Shown one piece after another: positions 8,107-17,259 of a stretch of 64,000 nt of DNA. The notes under the pieces are model-generated. The model made no database searches. It was not told where the DNA came from and saw nothing but the letters and a program-made list of their open reading frames with translations. Each line of letters starts with the position of its first letter. Within the stretch, counting starts at the first letter, position 1. Position numbers and translations under genes: made by a program. Source of the stretch: Pedobacter sp. FW305-3-2-15-E-R2A2 (GTDB taxonomy: Bacteria; Bacteroidota; Bacteroidia; Sphingobacteriales; Sphingobacteriaceae); the NCBI RefSeq assembly GCF_038446955.1, contig NZ_CP151803.1:6324001-6388000 (forward strand), in the 5' to 3' direction.

Positions 8107-9132
8107 TTATTTGTAGATCAATACTTCTATTTTTCCGGCTGCTGTTACCGTTCCCCTGTACATTCCTTCCGTATTGAAAGGCATGGCCACATGTCCTTGT
8201 TTGTCCATGGCAATTAAACCACCATCGCCACCCATTTTCCCAACCTTCTCCAATACCGCTTTTGAAGCATCGGCCACTGACATCTTTTTATATTCCATCA
8301 TTGCAGAAATGTCATGAGCCACTACATTACGGATATAAAATTCTCCCCATCCGGTGCAGGAGATTCCTGCAGTCGCATTGTTGGCATAAGTACCTGCACC
8401 AATGATCGGTGCATCTCCTACCCTTCCATATCTTTTATTCGTCATGCCTCCGGTAGAGGTTCCCGCAGCAAGGTTCCCGGATTTATCAAGTGCCACAGCA
8501 CCTACCGTTCCGAATTTATAATCCTTATTGACCGTACCCAGTTTCATTGATTTTTTACTGCCATGGTCCAGTACGGTTTTTACGGAATCTTCCTTAATCG
8601 CCTTCTGTAAGCCATCCCAGCGTTCCTTGGTGTAGAAATACGAAGGGTCGACGATTTCCAGTTTAGATTGTTTGGCAAAAGCCTCTGCACCTGCACCCAC
8701 CATCATGACATGTTCAGATTTTTCCATCACTGCCCTTGCAGCGCTGATGGGATTGCGAATCACGGTTACACCAGCCACGGAACCCGCAGACAAGGTCTTC
8801 CCATCCATTACCGCTGCATCCATTTCATTTTTTCCATCGTGCGTAAAAACGGAACCTTTCCCTGCATTGAATAAGGGAGAATCTTCCATCACATGGATCG
8901 CTGCCTCGACCGCATCCAGGCTGGTTTTCCCGGCCTGGAGCGCCTCATATCCCTTTTGCAATGCTTTTGTTAAATCGGCAATATAGGCTGCTTCCTTTTC
9001 CGGAGTCATGTTTTTCTTAAGAATCGTCCCGGCACCGCCATGGATGACCATCACATATTTCTTTTGCCCATAAACTGCCATGCAGGTGAAGATCATCAGG
9101 CACAAAAGAGAATAGTTTAATTTAAATTTCAT
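8107..9132 (-). CDS. iaaA: Secreted isoaspartyl peptidase / plant-type L-asparaginase
   Basis: The 341-residue Ntn-hydrolase precursor has a signal peptide (about 1-22), followed by the family start VMVIHGGAGT. The autocleavage site lies between G208 and T209 in GTVGAVALD, where T209 becomes the catalytic N-terminal nucleophile. GTSTGGMTNKRYGRVGD and GAGTYANN complete the substrate pocket, close to E. coli IaaA. Such enzymes hydrolyse beta-aspartyl dipeptides and, more weakly, asparagine. Plant-type asparaginases are the known partners that split beta-Asp-Arg released by cyanophycinase. It sits 20 bp after susD and 9 bp before the cyanophycinase gene, which supports a joint role. Confidence 0.9.
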   Translation of the reverse strand: MKFKLNYSLLCLMIFTCMAVYGQKKYVMVIHGGAGTILKKNMTPEKEAAYIADLTKALQKGYEALQAGKTSLDAVEAAIHVMEDSPLFNAGKGSVFTHDGKNEMDAAVMDGKTLSAGSVAGVTVIRNPISAARAVMEKSEHVMMVGAGAEAFAKQSKLEIVDPSYFYTKERWDGLQKAIKEDSVKTVLDHGSKKSMKLGTVNKDYKFGTVGAVALDKSGNLAAGTSTGGMTNKRYGRVGDAPIIGAGTYANNATAGISCTGWGEFYIRNVVAHDISAMMEYKKMSVADASKAVLEKVGKMGGDGGLIAMDKQGHVAMPFNTEGMYRGTVTAAGKIEVLIYK

Positions 9133-9152
9133 GTGGTTATTTTTTTGGTTGT

Positions 9153-10556
9153 TTAATACAATGGGTTTTGTTTCACGTTTGAGTTGGCACGAATCTCTGC
9201 GTTTGGTACAGGATATGCATATTGTTTGTTTGCTGAAGTTAAAGTTACAGAACCTAAAGCATTTATTGCATCCGCAGGCTCTCTTGTTACCGGCAATCCA
9301 TTTCTGCGCAGGTCAAAAAACCTGTGCCCTTCAAAAGCCAGTTCTTTATACCTTTCCAAAACAATGGCATTCAACAATACTGCCTGATCTGCAAAAGTAA
9401 CATCCGTATATCCACTGATCCTTGCAGCGCGAAGTGCATTCAAATCTGCTCCTGCCAGGGATAGATTTTGTTTCTGCGCATAGGCTTCAGCCCTGATCAG
9501 GTACATTTCCCCTGTTCTGTATAATTTAACATCGCAAAGGTTTGTCCGGCCTGCATTTCCTTCCAGATACTTATTCACACTATAATTCGAAGTACCTACT
9601 CCTCTGGTATCGTCAAATTTAACATAAGCACCATACCTCACATCATTGCCGGCATCAAAGGAATTGATCAGTTCAAATGCAGGAGCATACAATACCACAT
9701 CATCTGTATCGTAATAGAAATCCCCCAAACGGCTGTCTCCGCTTACTCTTTTCAATTTCCAGATCACCTCATCTTCTGCCTTATCTTTCCAGATCAAAGG
9801 AAACTGATCGCGGTCAGCCAGTGCAGCAGCTTCAATTACTTCCGTACTGTATTTCAAGGCATCATCCCAGTTCTTCTCATACAAGGCTACTCTTGCCTGC
9901 ATGGCGGAAACAGCGATCAGGGTAATTCTCGTCTTGTTTTCAAATGAAGCAGGGATTAATCCTTTGGCAGCCAGTAAATCTGTTTTTATCTTTTGTATTG
10001 TCGCTCCGAAACTTAACCTCGAAGGGCGGGATACCGTGGACACTTCCATATAAGGAACCCCCATTCCATTGCTTTCATAACTGGAAGCAAAATTTCTGAG
10101 CAGCTCAAAATGACAATAAGCCCTCATGGCCAGCATTTCACCCTTATATTGTTTTTTAAGTATTTCTTCTGCAGGCTTGGATTTCACTTTGTCCACATAA
10201 TTCAAGGCCCTGTTCAGCATATCAATGCTTTTGTAATTACTTGCCCAGCCGGCGGTAATCGTACCACCTGAACCATCGTATTGCCATCTGTAGGTCCCTA
10301 TCCCACGTCCTGTTGAGTTTTCCTTCGGCAGGTTGCATTCGTCGGAAGTAAGGGAAGTATTCGTGATGACATCCGTTTCTAAAGAAGCATAAGCTCCGAT
10401 TAGTCCGCCATTTAAGTCCTCTACGGTATTGAAAGCCCTGCTGTCATCAAAACTATCTGAAGGAACAAGGTCCAGTTCTTTACTGCAGGAATTCAGGAGC
10501 ATTAGGCTGCAGCATAAAGTATAGAAGAAAATTCTGTTGCTATAATATTTTAACAT
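9153..10556 (-). CDS. SusD/RagB-family outer-membrane lipoprotein
   Basis: The protein (467 residues from the chosen ATG) has a lipoprotein signal ending LMLLNSC, the N-terminal SusD region with DSFDDSRAFNTVEDLNGGLIGAYASL, TPR-like helices, and the conserved C-terminal stretch RYKELAFEGHRFFDLRRNGL before a final YPVPNAEIRANSN. It should be the surface lid that binds substrate above its SusC barrel. I placed the start at 10556 because the codons upstream add nothing to the signal peptide; ATGs at 10562 and 10580 are alternatives. From this start it lies about 10 bp after susC, and it is followed 20 bp later by the isoaspartyl peptidase gene. A peptide ligand is inferred from context only. Confidence 0.9.
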   Translation of the reverse strand: MLKYYSNRIFFYTLCCSLMLLNSCSKELDLVPSDSFDDSRAFNTVEDLNGGLIGAYASLETDVITNTSLTSDECNLPKENSTGRGIGTYRWQYDGSGGTITAGWASNYKSIDMLNRALNYVDKVKSKPAEEILKKQYKGEMLAMRAYCHFELLRNFASSYESNGMGVPYMEVSTVSRPSRLSFGATIQKIKTDLLAAKGLIPASFENKTRITLIAVSAMQARVALYEKNWDDALKYSTEVIEAAALADRDQFPLIWKDKAEDEVIWKLKRVSGDSRLGDFYYDTDDVVLYAPAFELINSFDAGNDVRYGAYVKFDDTRGVGTSNYSVNKYLEGNAGRTNLCDVKLYRTGEMYLIRAEAYAQKQNLSLAGADLNALRAARISGYTDVTFADQAVLLNAIVLERYKELAFEGHRFFDLRRNGLPVTREPADAINALGSVTLTSANKQYAYPVPNAEIRANSNVKQNPLY

Positions 10557-10566
10557 GATCATACGA

Positions 10567-13500
10567 TTAGAAATTAACATTTAAACCAAAAGTGTAAGTC
10601 CTGGAACTTGGATAGTCAAACTTGGCCTCTCCATCACTATCTTCCGGATCAAAACCTTTCCACTTTGTCCAGGTCAGCAGATTACTGCCTTGCACAAATA
10701 CATTTACCCCGCTGATAAACTTAGTACCGGCAAGCAAGGACTTAGGAAGTGCATAACTCAGGTTTACATTCCTCAGACGAAGGTAAGATGCATTCTGGAT
10801 GTCTTTGGAAGAGAAGCTTCTTGCTGCGTTATACCTTGGCAGGATGGCATTGTCGCCCTCCTTTTTCCAACGGTTATTCAACATTCTGACCGATTGGCCG
10901 CTGGTACCGAAATCAGGATTCTCGTTGTAATAATCTTCATTATTATACCTGAATACATTATTGGCAAAACTAAACAATGCCGATAAATTGAATCCTTTAT
11001 AATTCAGCGAGGTATTGAACCCACCAGTAAATGGCGGATAGAGGCTTCCAAATTCAGCGACACTCATCGTGGCTGCGTTGTAATTGGTACTTATATTTCC
11101 ATTTTGGTCATAATACAATGGGTCTCCATTTTTTGGGTCCACCCCTGCCCATTTGGGCGCATAATGAGAACCATAAGGCAGGCCTTCTCTAACGATTTCA
11201 GAATCTCCCTGCTCAAAACCTTCAGAGCCGGCCAGTGAGAGGACTTTATTTTGATTATAGGCAAAATTTAAACCTACATTCCATTTCAAGTCCTCAGTTC
11301 TGATCACATCTACACCCAAAGCCACCTCAACCCCTCTGTTTCTCATCGAACCCGCATTTAAAGACAGCACTGGTACACCCGCGGTCAGGGAAACCGGAAG
11401 GTCAAGGAACAGGTTTTCCGTTTTTTTATAATATACATCGGTTACCAGGTGTATTCTATTGTCTAAGAAATCAAGGTCAAAACCGATATTTAGATCTTTT
11501 GCATACTCCCAATCGTAATTCACACTTCCATAAGCTGTAGGATAGATTCCGCTTTGTCCTCCATAAGAAGTGGTCGAATAAGCTGAAAGATAGGTGAAAT
11601 TGCCAGGAAAAGGGCTCGCCGTTGTACCATAGCTAACCCGAAGTTTCAGGTCATTGATCAGTTCTGAACCGGCAAGGAAATTTTCTTTTTTCACATTCCA
11701 GGCTGCACCGACCGAATAAAACCCATGCCATCTGTTTTTCTTTGGTAAAGTAGAAGAACCATCATAGCGATAACTGGCGTTTAAGGTGTAACGGTCGTTA
11801 AAGGTATAACGCCCCAATGCGATATAAGAGATCAAAGCATTTTTTGTTCTTCTTCCGCTAAATTCCGGGATAAAAGAATTTTCTGCAGACCCCGGTGTCC
11901 CTCCAGCCGGTGTTTCCGGCAACCGGGGATCAATTCCAAAGGCTTTATACCCAAAACCTCTGCGGTGTTGTTTGGTGATCTCATAAAGTCCCGTTAACTC
12001 AAAGCTGTGTTTATCCAGCACCTTTGAGTAGGTTAATCCAGAAGTAGAGATCATCGAAAAATTTCTTTGCAGATTTTCCCCAAAGCTTCCTTTTTCTCCG
12101 TTCTCCTGAGCTCCTGAATAAGAATCCGGCCGCACAAAATTTTCTGAGGTCGTTTCTCTGAAATCAATTCCAAACCTGGTCTTTGCCGTCAGATCCGCGG
12201 TAATTTTATAACTCAAAGCACCGCTGAGAATCGTTTTGTACTGGTTGTCTTTATTGGTTGTATTTAACAACCGCTCTAATGCTTTACTTCCTTCGCGCTG
12301 ATCATAAATTTCATATTCATCCGAATTACCGTTATGAATCAATGTCCCGTCGGGGGCATAAGGATACTCATAGGGCAAGGCATAATAGACGGCAGACAAA
12401 GGATTTTTACCGCTCGACTGGCCTTCATTTTCAATCATGCTCGATTCCGAATATCCGAGACTGGTATTGATACTTCCTGAAAGTTTCCCGGCATTAAAAT
12501 CTACGTTATTCCGCAATGAGTAGCGCTCTAAACCGGAACGTTTGGCAATCCCATCCTGTTTATAATAGTTTAAGGAACTATAAAAACGAACATTATCATT
12601 TCCGCCACTGGCATCAACCTGTTGTTCCGTAAACTTTCCTGTTCTGAAAAAGATGTCTTTCCAATTCGCATTGATCTTTCCAATACTATCCAGGATGGCA
12701 TCAGCCCTGCGCTGTTCCTGCGGTGTTTTGCTTGCATAATCCGGGTTCTTTTTGGAAAACTCCCAACCCGGACCAATCTCTGAGCCTGTTTCAAGACCGA
12801 TCTCTTCTTCAAACTGTAAGCGCTGGGTAGTATTCATCATATTAAACTTCGGGGAAGTCAGCTTCGACAATCCATACTGCGACTTATAATTGAACTGTAC
12901 CTTACCTGATTTCCCCTTTTTTGTCGTGATGACAATCACCCCGTTCGCTCCCTTTGCACCATATTGTGCTTTTGAAGTGGCGTCCTTTAACACCGTTACA
13001 CTTTCGAAATCGGAAGGATTGAGTGTTTGAAAATAAGCATCTTCCACAGGAATACCGTCCAAGACGTATAAAGGGGCTGTATTCCCGCTGATCGTTCCGA
13101 TCCCCCTCAGGATTACTTTGGAACTTGAACCAGGTTGCCCCGAGCCTGAAGAAACCTGTAAACCGGAAACCCGGCCCTGCAATACCTGATCGAAGGTAGA
13201 CAATGAAGTTTGTGCCAGGTCTTTTCCGCTTACTACCGCAGAAGAACTTGCCGACTGCTGCCTGTTATAACTCGTATATCCGGTTACCGTAACTTCCTGC
13301 AAGTTCTGACTGTCAGATTTCAGTTCGATATTAAGCGAGGTTCTGCCAGCGAGATTAACAATCTGCCTGGCATAGCCAATAAACGAAAATTCCAGGCTGG
13401 CATTTCCATCAGGCACCCTGATGGAATAGGCCCCATTTGCATCGGTGATCGTTGCAATGGCCAGGCCTGTTACTTTTACCGAAACACCCGGCAAAGGCAG

Positions 13501-13875
13501 CCCCGCATCATCCAGTACCTTTCCGGTAATGACGATGTCTTTTTTACCCGCCATAGTGGCATCAGGGTACACCACCACCAGGTTGTTTTCTTTCAATGCA
13601 TAAGTCAGCTGGCTATTTTTCAGAATCAGGCGCATCGCCTCCTCCAATGAGGCCTCCCTGATATCGAGCGCATTCCGCTGAGCCGACATTGCCGTATTGC
13701 TATATACAAATCGATAGTCCGTTTGTCGTTCCACCGCCTTCAACAGCTCCTTAATACTGCTTTCTTTTATCTTAATGCTGATCCTCTGCTGTGCAAAACC
13801 TGCGGCAGAGACCTGCATACACAGGAGCAGCAGCACAAAACCTGTAATTTTCATACTTAGTAATACTCTTCTCAT
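10567..13875 (-). CDS. SusC/RagA-family TonB-dependent transporter with STN signalling domain
   Basis: The protein has 1102 residues: a signal peptide (about 1-28), a secretin/TonB N-terminal (STN) domain (about 35-85), a carboxypeptidase-regulatory-like domain starting VITGKVLDDAGLPLPGVSV, a plug (RVSGLQVSSGSGQPG, then VTVLKDATSKAQYGAKGANG) and a large beta-barrel ending in phenylalanine. The STN domain is the part that contacts a FecR-type anti-sigma factor when substrate is bound, and fecR and an ECF sigma gene lie directly upstream. This SusC therefore both imports substrate and reports its presence. The glucan-locus SusC at 39560 lacks STN, showing a different control logic. The downstream secreted peptidases suggest a beta-aspartyl peptide or cyanophycin fragment as cargo. 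Confidence 0.93.
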   Translation of the reverse strand: MRRVLLSMKITGFVLLLLCMQVSAAGFAQQRISIKIKESSIKELLKAVERQTDYRFVYSNTAMSAQRNALDIREASLEEAMRLILKNSQLTYALKENNLVVVYPDATMAGKKDIVITGKVLDDAGLPLPGVSVKVTGLAIATITDANGAYSIRVPDGNASLEFSFIGYARQIVNLAGRTSLNIELKSDSQNLQEVTVTGYTSYNRQQSASSSAVVSGKDLAQTSLSTFDQVLQGRVSGLQVSSGSGQPGSSSKVILRGIGTISGNTAPLYVLDGIPVEDAYFQTLNPSDFESVTVLKDATSKAQYGAKGANGVIVITTKKGKSGKVQFNYKSQYGLSKLTSPKFNMMNTTQRLQFEEEIGLETGSEIGPGWEFSKKNPDYASKTPQEQRRADAILDSIGKINANWKDIFFRTGKFTEQQVDASGGNDNVRFYSSLNYYKQDGIAKRSGLERYSLRNNVDFNAGKLSGSINTSLGYSESSMIENEGQSSGKNPLSAVYYALPYEYPYAPDGTLIHNGNSDEYEIYDQREGSKALERLLNTTNKDNQYKTILSGALSYKITADLTAKTRFGIDFRETTSENFVRPDSYSGAQENGEKGSFGENLQRNFSMISTSGLTYSKVLDKHSFELTGLYEITKQHRRGFGYKAFGIDPRLPETPAGGTPGSAENSFIPEFSGRRTKNALISYIALGRYTFNDRYTLNASYRYDGSSTLPKKNRWHGFYSVGAAWNVKKENFLAGSELINDLKLRVSYGTTASPFPGNFTYLSAYSTTSYGGQSGIYPTAYGSVNYDWEYAKDLNIGFDLDFLDNRIHLVTDVYYKKTENLFLDLPVSLTAGVPVLSLNAGSMRNRGVEVALGVDVIRTEDLKWNVGLNFAYNQNKVLSLAGSEGFEQGDSEIVREGLPYGSHYAPKWAGVDPKNGDPLYYDQNGNISTNYNAATMSVAEFGSLYPPFTGGFNTSLNYKGFNLSALFSFANNVFRYNNEDYYNENPDFGTSGQSVRMLNNRWKKEGDNAILPRYNAARSFSSKDIQNASYLRLRNVNLSYALPKSLLAGTKFISGVNVFVQGSNLLTWTKWKGFDPEDSDGEAKFDYPSSRTYTFGLNVNF

Positions 13876-13924
13876 ATCTGTTTAGTTTGGTGGTTTAGTT
13901 CATCTGTTTGACCCCAGATCAGGG

Positions 13925-15043
13925 TTATTTTTTGATATAAATTTGATCTCCCCGGACTTCAAAATGAAAGGGATACGAAAGCTGCAGGGCCTCAAGTGTT
14001 TTCAAAATGGTTTCATTTTCAAAAACTCCCGAATACCTGTAATTTTTAACCTCTTCTCCGGTAATGATGATCTCTATGCCATACCAGTCCTGAAGCCTTT
14101 GGGCAATGACAGCAAGCGGCAGATTATCGATGTCCAGACGTTTCCGCACCCAGGCAATCTCCTCAGGTACCGGAGCAGCAGCGTTCTGCTTCAACTCAGA
14201 GATGCGGTATTCGGCATCAGGTTTTGAAAGGGATGCTTTTGCCGGGGAGTGGAGACTCAGCAGTTTCTGATTAGGTTTCAGCACGACAAAATAACCCGGA
14301 TACTTTTTGGAGGCTACCTGGACGCTGCCCTGAATCAAGGTAGTTTCCATCATGCTGGAATCTGCATAAGCTTTCACATTAAAGGTGGTTCCCAAAACTT
14401 TAATGTCATTAAAAGTAGTATGCACTACGAAAGGATGGGCTGCATCATGTTTTATATCAAAGAAGGCAGCTCCGTCGAGCCATATTTCTCTCTTCGCAGC
14501 ATTAAAACCTTCCCCTAAGCGAATGGAGCTCTCTTTTCCCAGTGTAACCACAGAGCCATCTTGCAGGATGACCGTTTTGCGCAAGGCTTTACCCGAAGAA
14601 AACCAGGTCAATGCCGGCTCTTTTTTAGCCTCAAAAAAAGCAGGTCTGTAAAAGTATAAAAAGGTGATCGCGATCAGAATGGCTGCTGCGCTGCTACCAA
14701 AGTAAAAATACCAGCGCGGTCTTCTCGCTTTAAGACTACGCTCCAGAGGTTCTTCTTTGAAGGGGATCTCCGATTTGAAAGAGATGGCCGACTGGAAAGC
14801 CTCTTGCTGCGTTAGCCCGGACCTTAATGCCTTCAATTGTTCTATTCTGCTGCCTTGTTTTACATTCAGAATGGCAACTATTCTTTCGGCCTCTGCAATA
14901 TCTTCCTTTCTATCCGGAAATTTTGCCATCCATTCCTTCCAAAGGATTTGATGTTCCAGGCTGGTGCCCAGACAATATTCCTGAAATGATTCATTGCAAA
15001 TCAATTCTTCTACGTCAAAATCATTGCCAGGCATCTGTATCAT
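13925..15043 (-). CDS. FecR-family anti-sigma factor
   Basis: The 372-residue inner-membrane protein has a cytoplasmic sigma-binding N-terminus, one transmembrane segment (about residues 110-130, WYFYFGSSAAAILIAITFLY), the periplasmic FecR domain (TVILQDGSVVTLGKESSIRL, WLDGAAFFDIKHDAAHPFVV, VLGTTFNVKAY) and a C-terminal STN-like DUF4974 domain (LPLAVIAQRLQDWYGIEI). It should hold the ECF sigma factor inactive until SusC with bound cargo signals through its STN domain. It lies 74 bp after the sigma gene and 49 bp before susC, in the usual order. Assignment is firm; the signal is inferred. Confidence 0.93.
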   Translation of the reverse strand: MIQMPGNDFDVEELICNESFQEYCLGTSLEHQILWKEWMAKFPDRKEDIAEAERIVAILNVKQGSRIEQLKALRSGLTQQEAFQSAISFKSEIPFKEEPLERSLKARRPRWYFYFGSSAAAILIAITFLYFYRPAFFEAKKEPALTWFSSGKALRKTVILQDGSVVTLGKESSIRLGEGFNAAKREIWLDGAAFFDIKHDAAHPFVVHTTFNDIKVLGTTFNVKAYADSSMMETTLIQGSVQVASKKYPGYFVVLKPNQKLLSLHSPAKASLSKPDAEYRISELKQNAAAPVPEEIAWVRKRLDIDNLPLAVIAQRLQDWYGIEIIITGEEVKNYRYSGVFENETILKTLEALQLSYPFHFEVRGDQIYIKK

Positions 15044-15117
15044 AAGGAGCTTTTAATATACAGACGGAGAAATGCCCTCCTTTTCCTAAGAAAATTTAAA
15101 GTTTATTTCCCGCCCCG

Positions 15118-15669
15118 TTATTTCAGCAACTTCCGAAGCACTTTGATCGCATCATAAATCGTATTATATGCCGTTTTCACGCTCTGCGCCGTTCTTTCTG
15201 AAATCTGTTCATAACTTAGCCCTTCAAAAAATTTAAGCTGAATCAATTCCATTTGACGGGGAGTTAACTGGCGGATGGCAATTTTAAGTTTTTCTTTCAG
15301 GTCGTCGTCCTGTTGAATGTTAATCAGTACCTGTTCATAAGAAAGCTCATTCCATTCTTCTTCAGCAAGCATTTTGCTCAGCGCTGCGTTTGTCTTATTG
15401 AGGTACGACAACTGGTCCAGCATACAATGGCGAAGGGAAGTCATCAGATAAGCCCTGACGTTTTCTACCGGATGCAGGCGTTCCCGCTTATCCCAGATAT
15501 TTAAAAAAATCTGATTGACACAATCTTTAACGAGTTCATCATCGGCATTGATCTTCATGCCGGAGCGGATAAGCTGGAAATACTGGCGGTTATATAGCTC
15601 AAATAGAGCCTGTTTATCCCCAAGGCGCATTTGTTCCCAATAATTGTGATCATCTTCGCCTAGGCCCAT
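15118..15669 (-). CDS. ECF RNA polymerase sigma factor (FecI-like)
   Basis: The 183-residue protein has sigma region 2 (LVKDCVNQIFLNIWDKRERL, about residues 46-65) and region 4 (LTPRQMELIQLKFFEGLSYEQISE, then SVKTAYNTIYDAIKVLR). It belongs to the short Bacteroidetes-type ECF sigma factors paired with FecR anti-sigma factors. It is the first gene of the apparent sigma-FecR-SusC-SusD-peptidase operon and probably activates it. mtgA lies 39 bp upstream on the same strand but has no functional link to this system. Confidence 0.93.
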   Translation of the reverse strand: MGLGEDDHNYWEQMRLGDKQALFELYNRQYFQLIRSGMKINADDELVKDCVNQIFLNIWDKRERLHPVENVRAYLMTSLRHCMLDQLSYLNKTNAALSKMLAEEEWNELSYEQVLINIQQDDDLKEKLKIAIRQLTPRQMELIQLKFFEGLSYEQISERTAQSVKTAYNTIYDAIKVLRKLLK

Positions 15670-15708
15670 ATTCAGGGATGAATATAGGAATTTCCGGAGA
15701 AAAAGGGA

Positions 15709-16431
15709 TTAAAAATCCAAAGGTCCCAGACGTCTCATGTTCTTCATGATCAGGTATTGGCGGTGACGGATATAAGGTGTTGCATTTTTTGGCGACCACC
15801 TTCTTGGGTTAGGGAAGCAGGAAGCAATCAGCGCGGCCTGTGCCCGGCTTAACTTCTTACAGGATTTACCATAATAGGCCTGTGAAGCCGCTTCCGCACC
15901 ATAAATTCCGTCGCCCATCTCAATTACATTGAGGTAAACCTCCAGGATCCGTTCTTTACTCCAGAAGATTTCTATCAGCAATGTAAAATAGGCTTCAAAA
16001 CCTTTACGGATCCAGGAGCGTCCCGGCCATAGAAATACGTTTTTAGCTGTTTGCTGGGAGATGGTACTTCCCCCTTTTATCTTTTTACCCTTTTTATTCG
16101 TCTCAAAAGCCTTTTCTATGGCTTTCACATCAAAACCTATATGTTTCAGGAAGAGCTGATCTTCGGCAGATACTGCAGCCCGTTTCATATTATCGGACAT
16201 ATCATCGAAGTCCACCCATTTCTTCTCCATCTTTGAGGGCTTATCCTCTGAACTCCGTTCGATGTTCCTTTGGATCATCAGCAGGGTGATGGGTGGATTT
16301 ACAAAACGATAAAACAAAACCCAAAGCACGGTCACCATCAAAAACCAAAGAAAGACCTTAGTCAGGATACCAGTGATTTTTTTAAGTAAAGGAGATTTTG
16401 CTTTAGCGGGTTTGCGTCGTTTTGTTGCCAT
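15709..16431 (-). CDS. mtgA: Monofunctional biosynthetic peptidoglycan transglycosylase
   Basis: The 240-residue protein has a basic N-terminus, one membrane anchor (about residues 21-41) and a GT51 glycosyltransferase domain. The catalytic glutamate is E90 in SAEDQLFLKHIGFD, and the second motif GGSTISQQTAKN spans about 120-131. RILEVYLNVIEMG and the AAxxYFGKSC-like AASQAYYGKSC follow. No transpeptidase domain is present, so this is the monofunctional form that polymerises lipid II. A -7 box TACCTTTG (16437-16444, minus strand) ends six bases before the ATG, suggesting a very short leader. Confidence 0.95.
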   Translation of the reverse strand: MATKRRKPAKAKSPLLKKITGILTKVFLWFLMVTVLWVLFYRFVNPPITLLMIQRNIERSSEDKPSKMEKKWVDFDDMSDNMKRAAVSAEDQLFLKHIGFDVKAIEKAFETNKKGKKIKGGSTISQQTAKNVFLWPGRSWIRKGFEAYFTLLIEIFWSKERILEVYLNVIEMGDGIYGAEAASQAYYGKSCKKLSRAQAALIASCFPNPRRWSPKNATPYIRHRQYLIMKNMRRLGPLDF

Positions 16432-16490
16432 TGCCCCAAAGGTAAGAAGATTGCGGAATACCCGATTGCGGCACTGGCAAAAAAAGCAAT

Positions 16491-16525
16491 AAAAAAAGGG
16501 CTCTGATGAATCAGAACCCTTTTTT
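16491..16525 (-). terminator. Intrinsic terminator of the rpsF-rpsR-rplI operon
   Basis: On the minus strand, GGGTTCTGA and TCAGAGCCC form a 9-bp stem (one G-T pair) with a four-base loop, followed by seven T. It lies 17 bp after the rplI stop codon. Confidence 0.9.
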
Positions 16526-16541
16526 ATGTCATGTAAAAAGA

Positions 16542-16985
16542 TTACTCAGCTACAACTTCGAAAGGAACTTTAACTTTCACTTCTTTGTGCAAGTTTAAGT
16601 TGGCTACGTATTCACCAACAAATTTAGGTTCAGTTTCGAAAGTGATACGGCGACGGTCAACATCAAAACCTTGTTGTTTTAATGCCTCAGAAATCATAAT
16701 GGTATTTACAGCACCAAAAATCTTTCCTGTTTCACCAGCTTTAGCACCGATAGTTAACTTCACATCTACTAAACGTGCAGCGATACCATCAGCATCTTTC
16801 TTAATTTTATCTTGTTTAAAAGCAGCTTGTTTCAAGTTTTCTGCTAATACTTTTTTCGCTGAAGGAGTAGCCAACTGACCGAATCCTTGTGGGATTAAGT
16901 AGTTACGACCGTATCCTGGCTTTACATTAACGATATCATCTTTTTCCCCTAGGGATTTGATATCTTGTTTTAAAATAATTTCCAT
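16542..16985 (-). CDS. rplI: 50S ribosomal protein L9
   Basis: The protein (147 residues) starts MEIILKQDIKSLGEKDDIVNVKPGYGRNYL in pieces: the N-terminal L9 signature VKPGYGRNYLIPQGFG is clear. A connecting lysine-rich helix follows, then a C-terminal domain with GKIFGAVNTIMI. L9 binds 23S rRNA at the base of the L1 stalk. The gene is last in the rpsF-rpsR-rplI operon, 10 bp after rpsR, and is followed by a strong intrinsic terminator. Confidence 0.98.
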   Translation of the reverse strand: MEIILKQDIKSLGEKDDIVNVKPGYGRNYLIPQGFGQLATPSAKKVLAENLKQAAFKQDKIKKDADGIAARLVDVKLTIGAKAGETGKIFGAVNTIMISEALKQQGFDVDRRRITFETEPKFVGEYVANLNLHKEVKVKVPFEVVAE

Positions 16986-16995
16986 TTTTCAGCTC

Positions 16996-17259
16996 CTATT
17001 TTAATTGGTCAGCAACGAAAGGTAACAAACCAATGTGACGTGAGCGTTTTACCGCCTGAGCCACTTTGCGTTGGAATTTCAATGAAGTACCGGTTAGACG
17101 GCGAGGTAAAATTTTACCTTGATCATTGATGAACTTTAACAAAAAGTTTGCGTCTTTGTAATCAATATATTTAATACCATTCTTTTTGAAACGGCAATAT
17201 TTTTTTCTGTTATCGTCCACTTTTGGAGCGGTAACATATTGTATTTGATCTTTAGCCAT
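16996..17259 (-). CDS. rpsR: 30S ribosomal protein S18
   Basis: The 87-residue protein contains the S18 core: CRFKKNGIKYIDYKDANFL, then GKILPRRLTGTSLKFQRKVA and KRSRHIGLLPFV. S18 forms a heterodimer with S6 on the platform of the small subunit. Its ATG shares one base with the rpsF stop codon (TAATG), which suggests translational coupling of the two partners. It lacks the four-cysteine zinc site seen in some S18 proteins. Confidence 0.98.
   Translation of the reverse strand: MAKDQIQYVTAPKVDDNRKKYCRFKKNGIKYIDYKDANFLLKFINDQGKILPRRLTGTSLKFQRKVAQAVKRSRHIGLLPFVADQLK

Noticed and set aside
8668..8986. Two overlapping plus-strand open frames of 68 and 104 codons
   Set aside because: They are shadows of the isoaspartyl peptidase gene, whose motifs on the minus strand are unambiguous.
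9131..9400. 89-codon plus-strand open frame over the susD 3' end
   Set aside because: Antisense shadow; the SusD C-terminal motif is intact on the minus strand.
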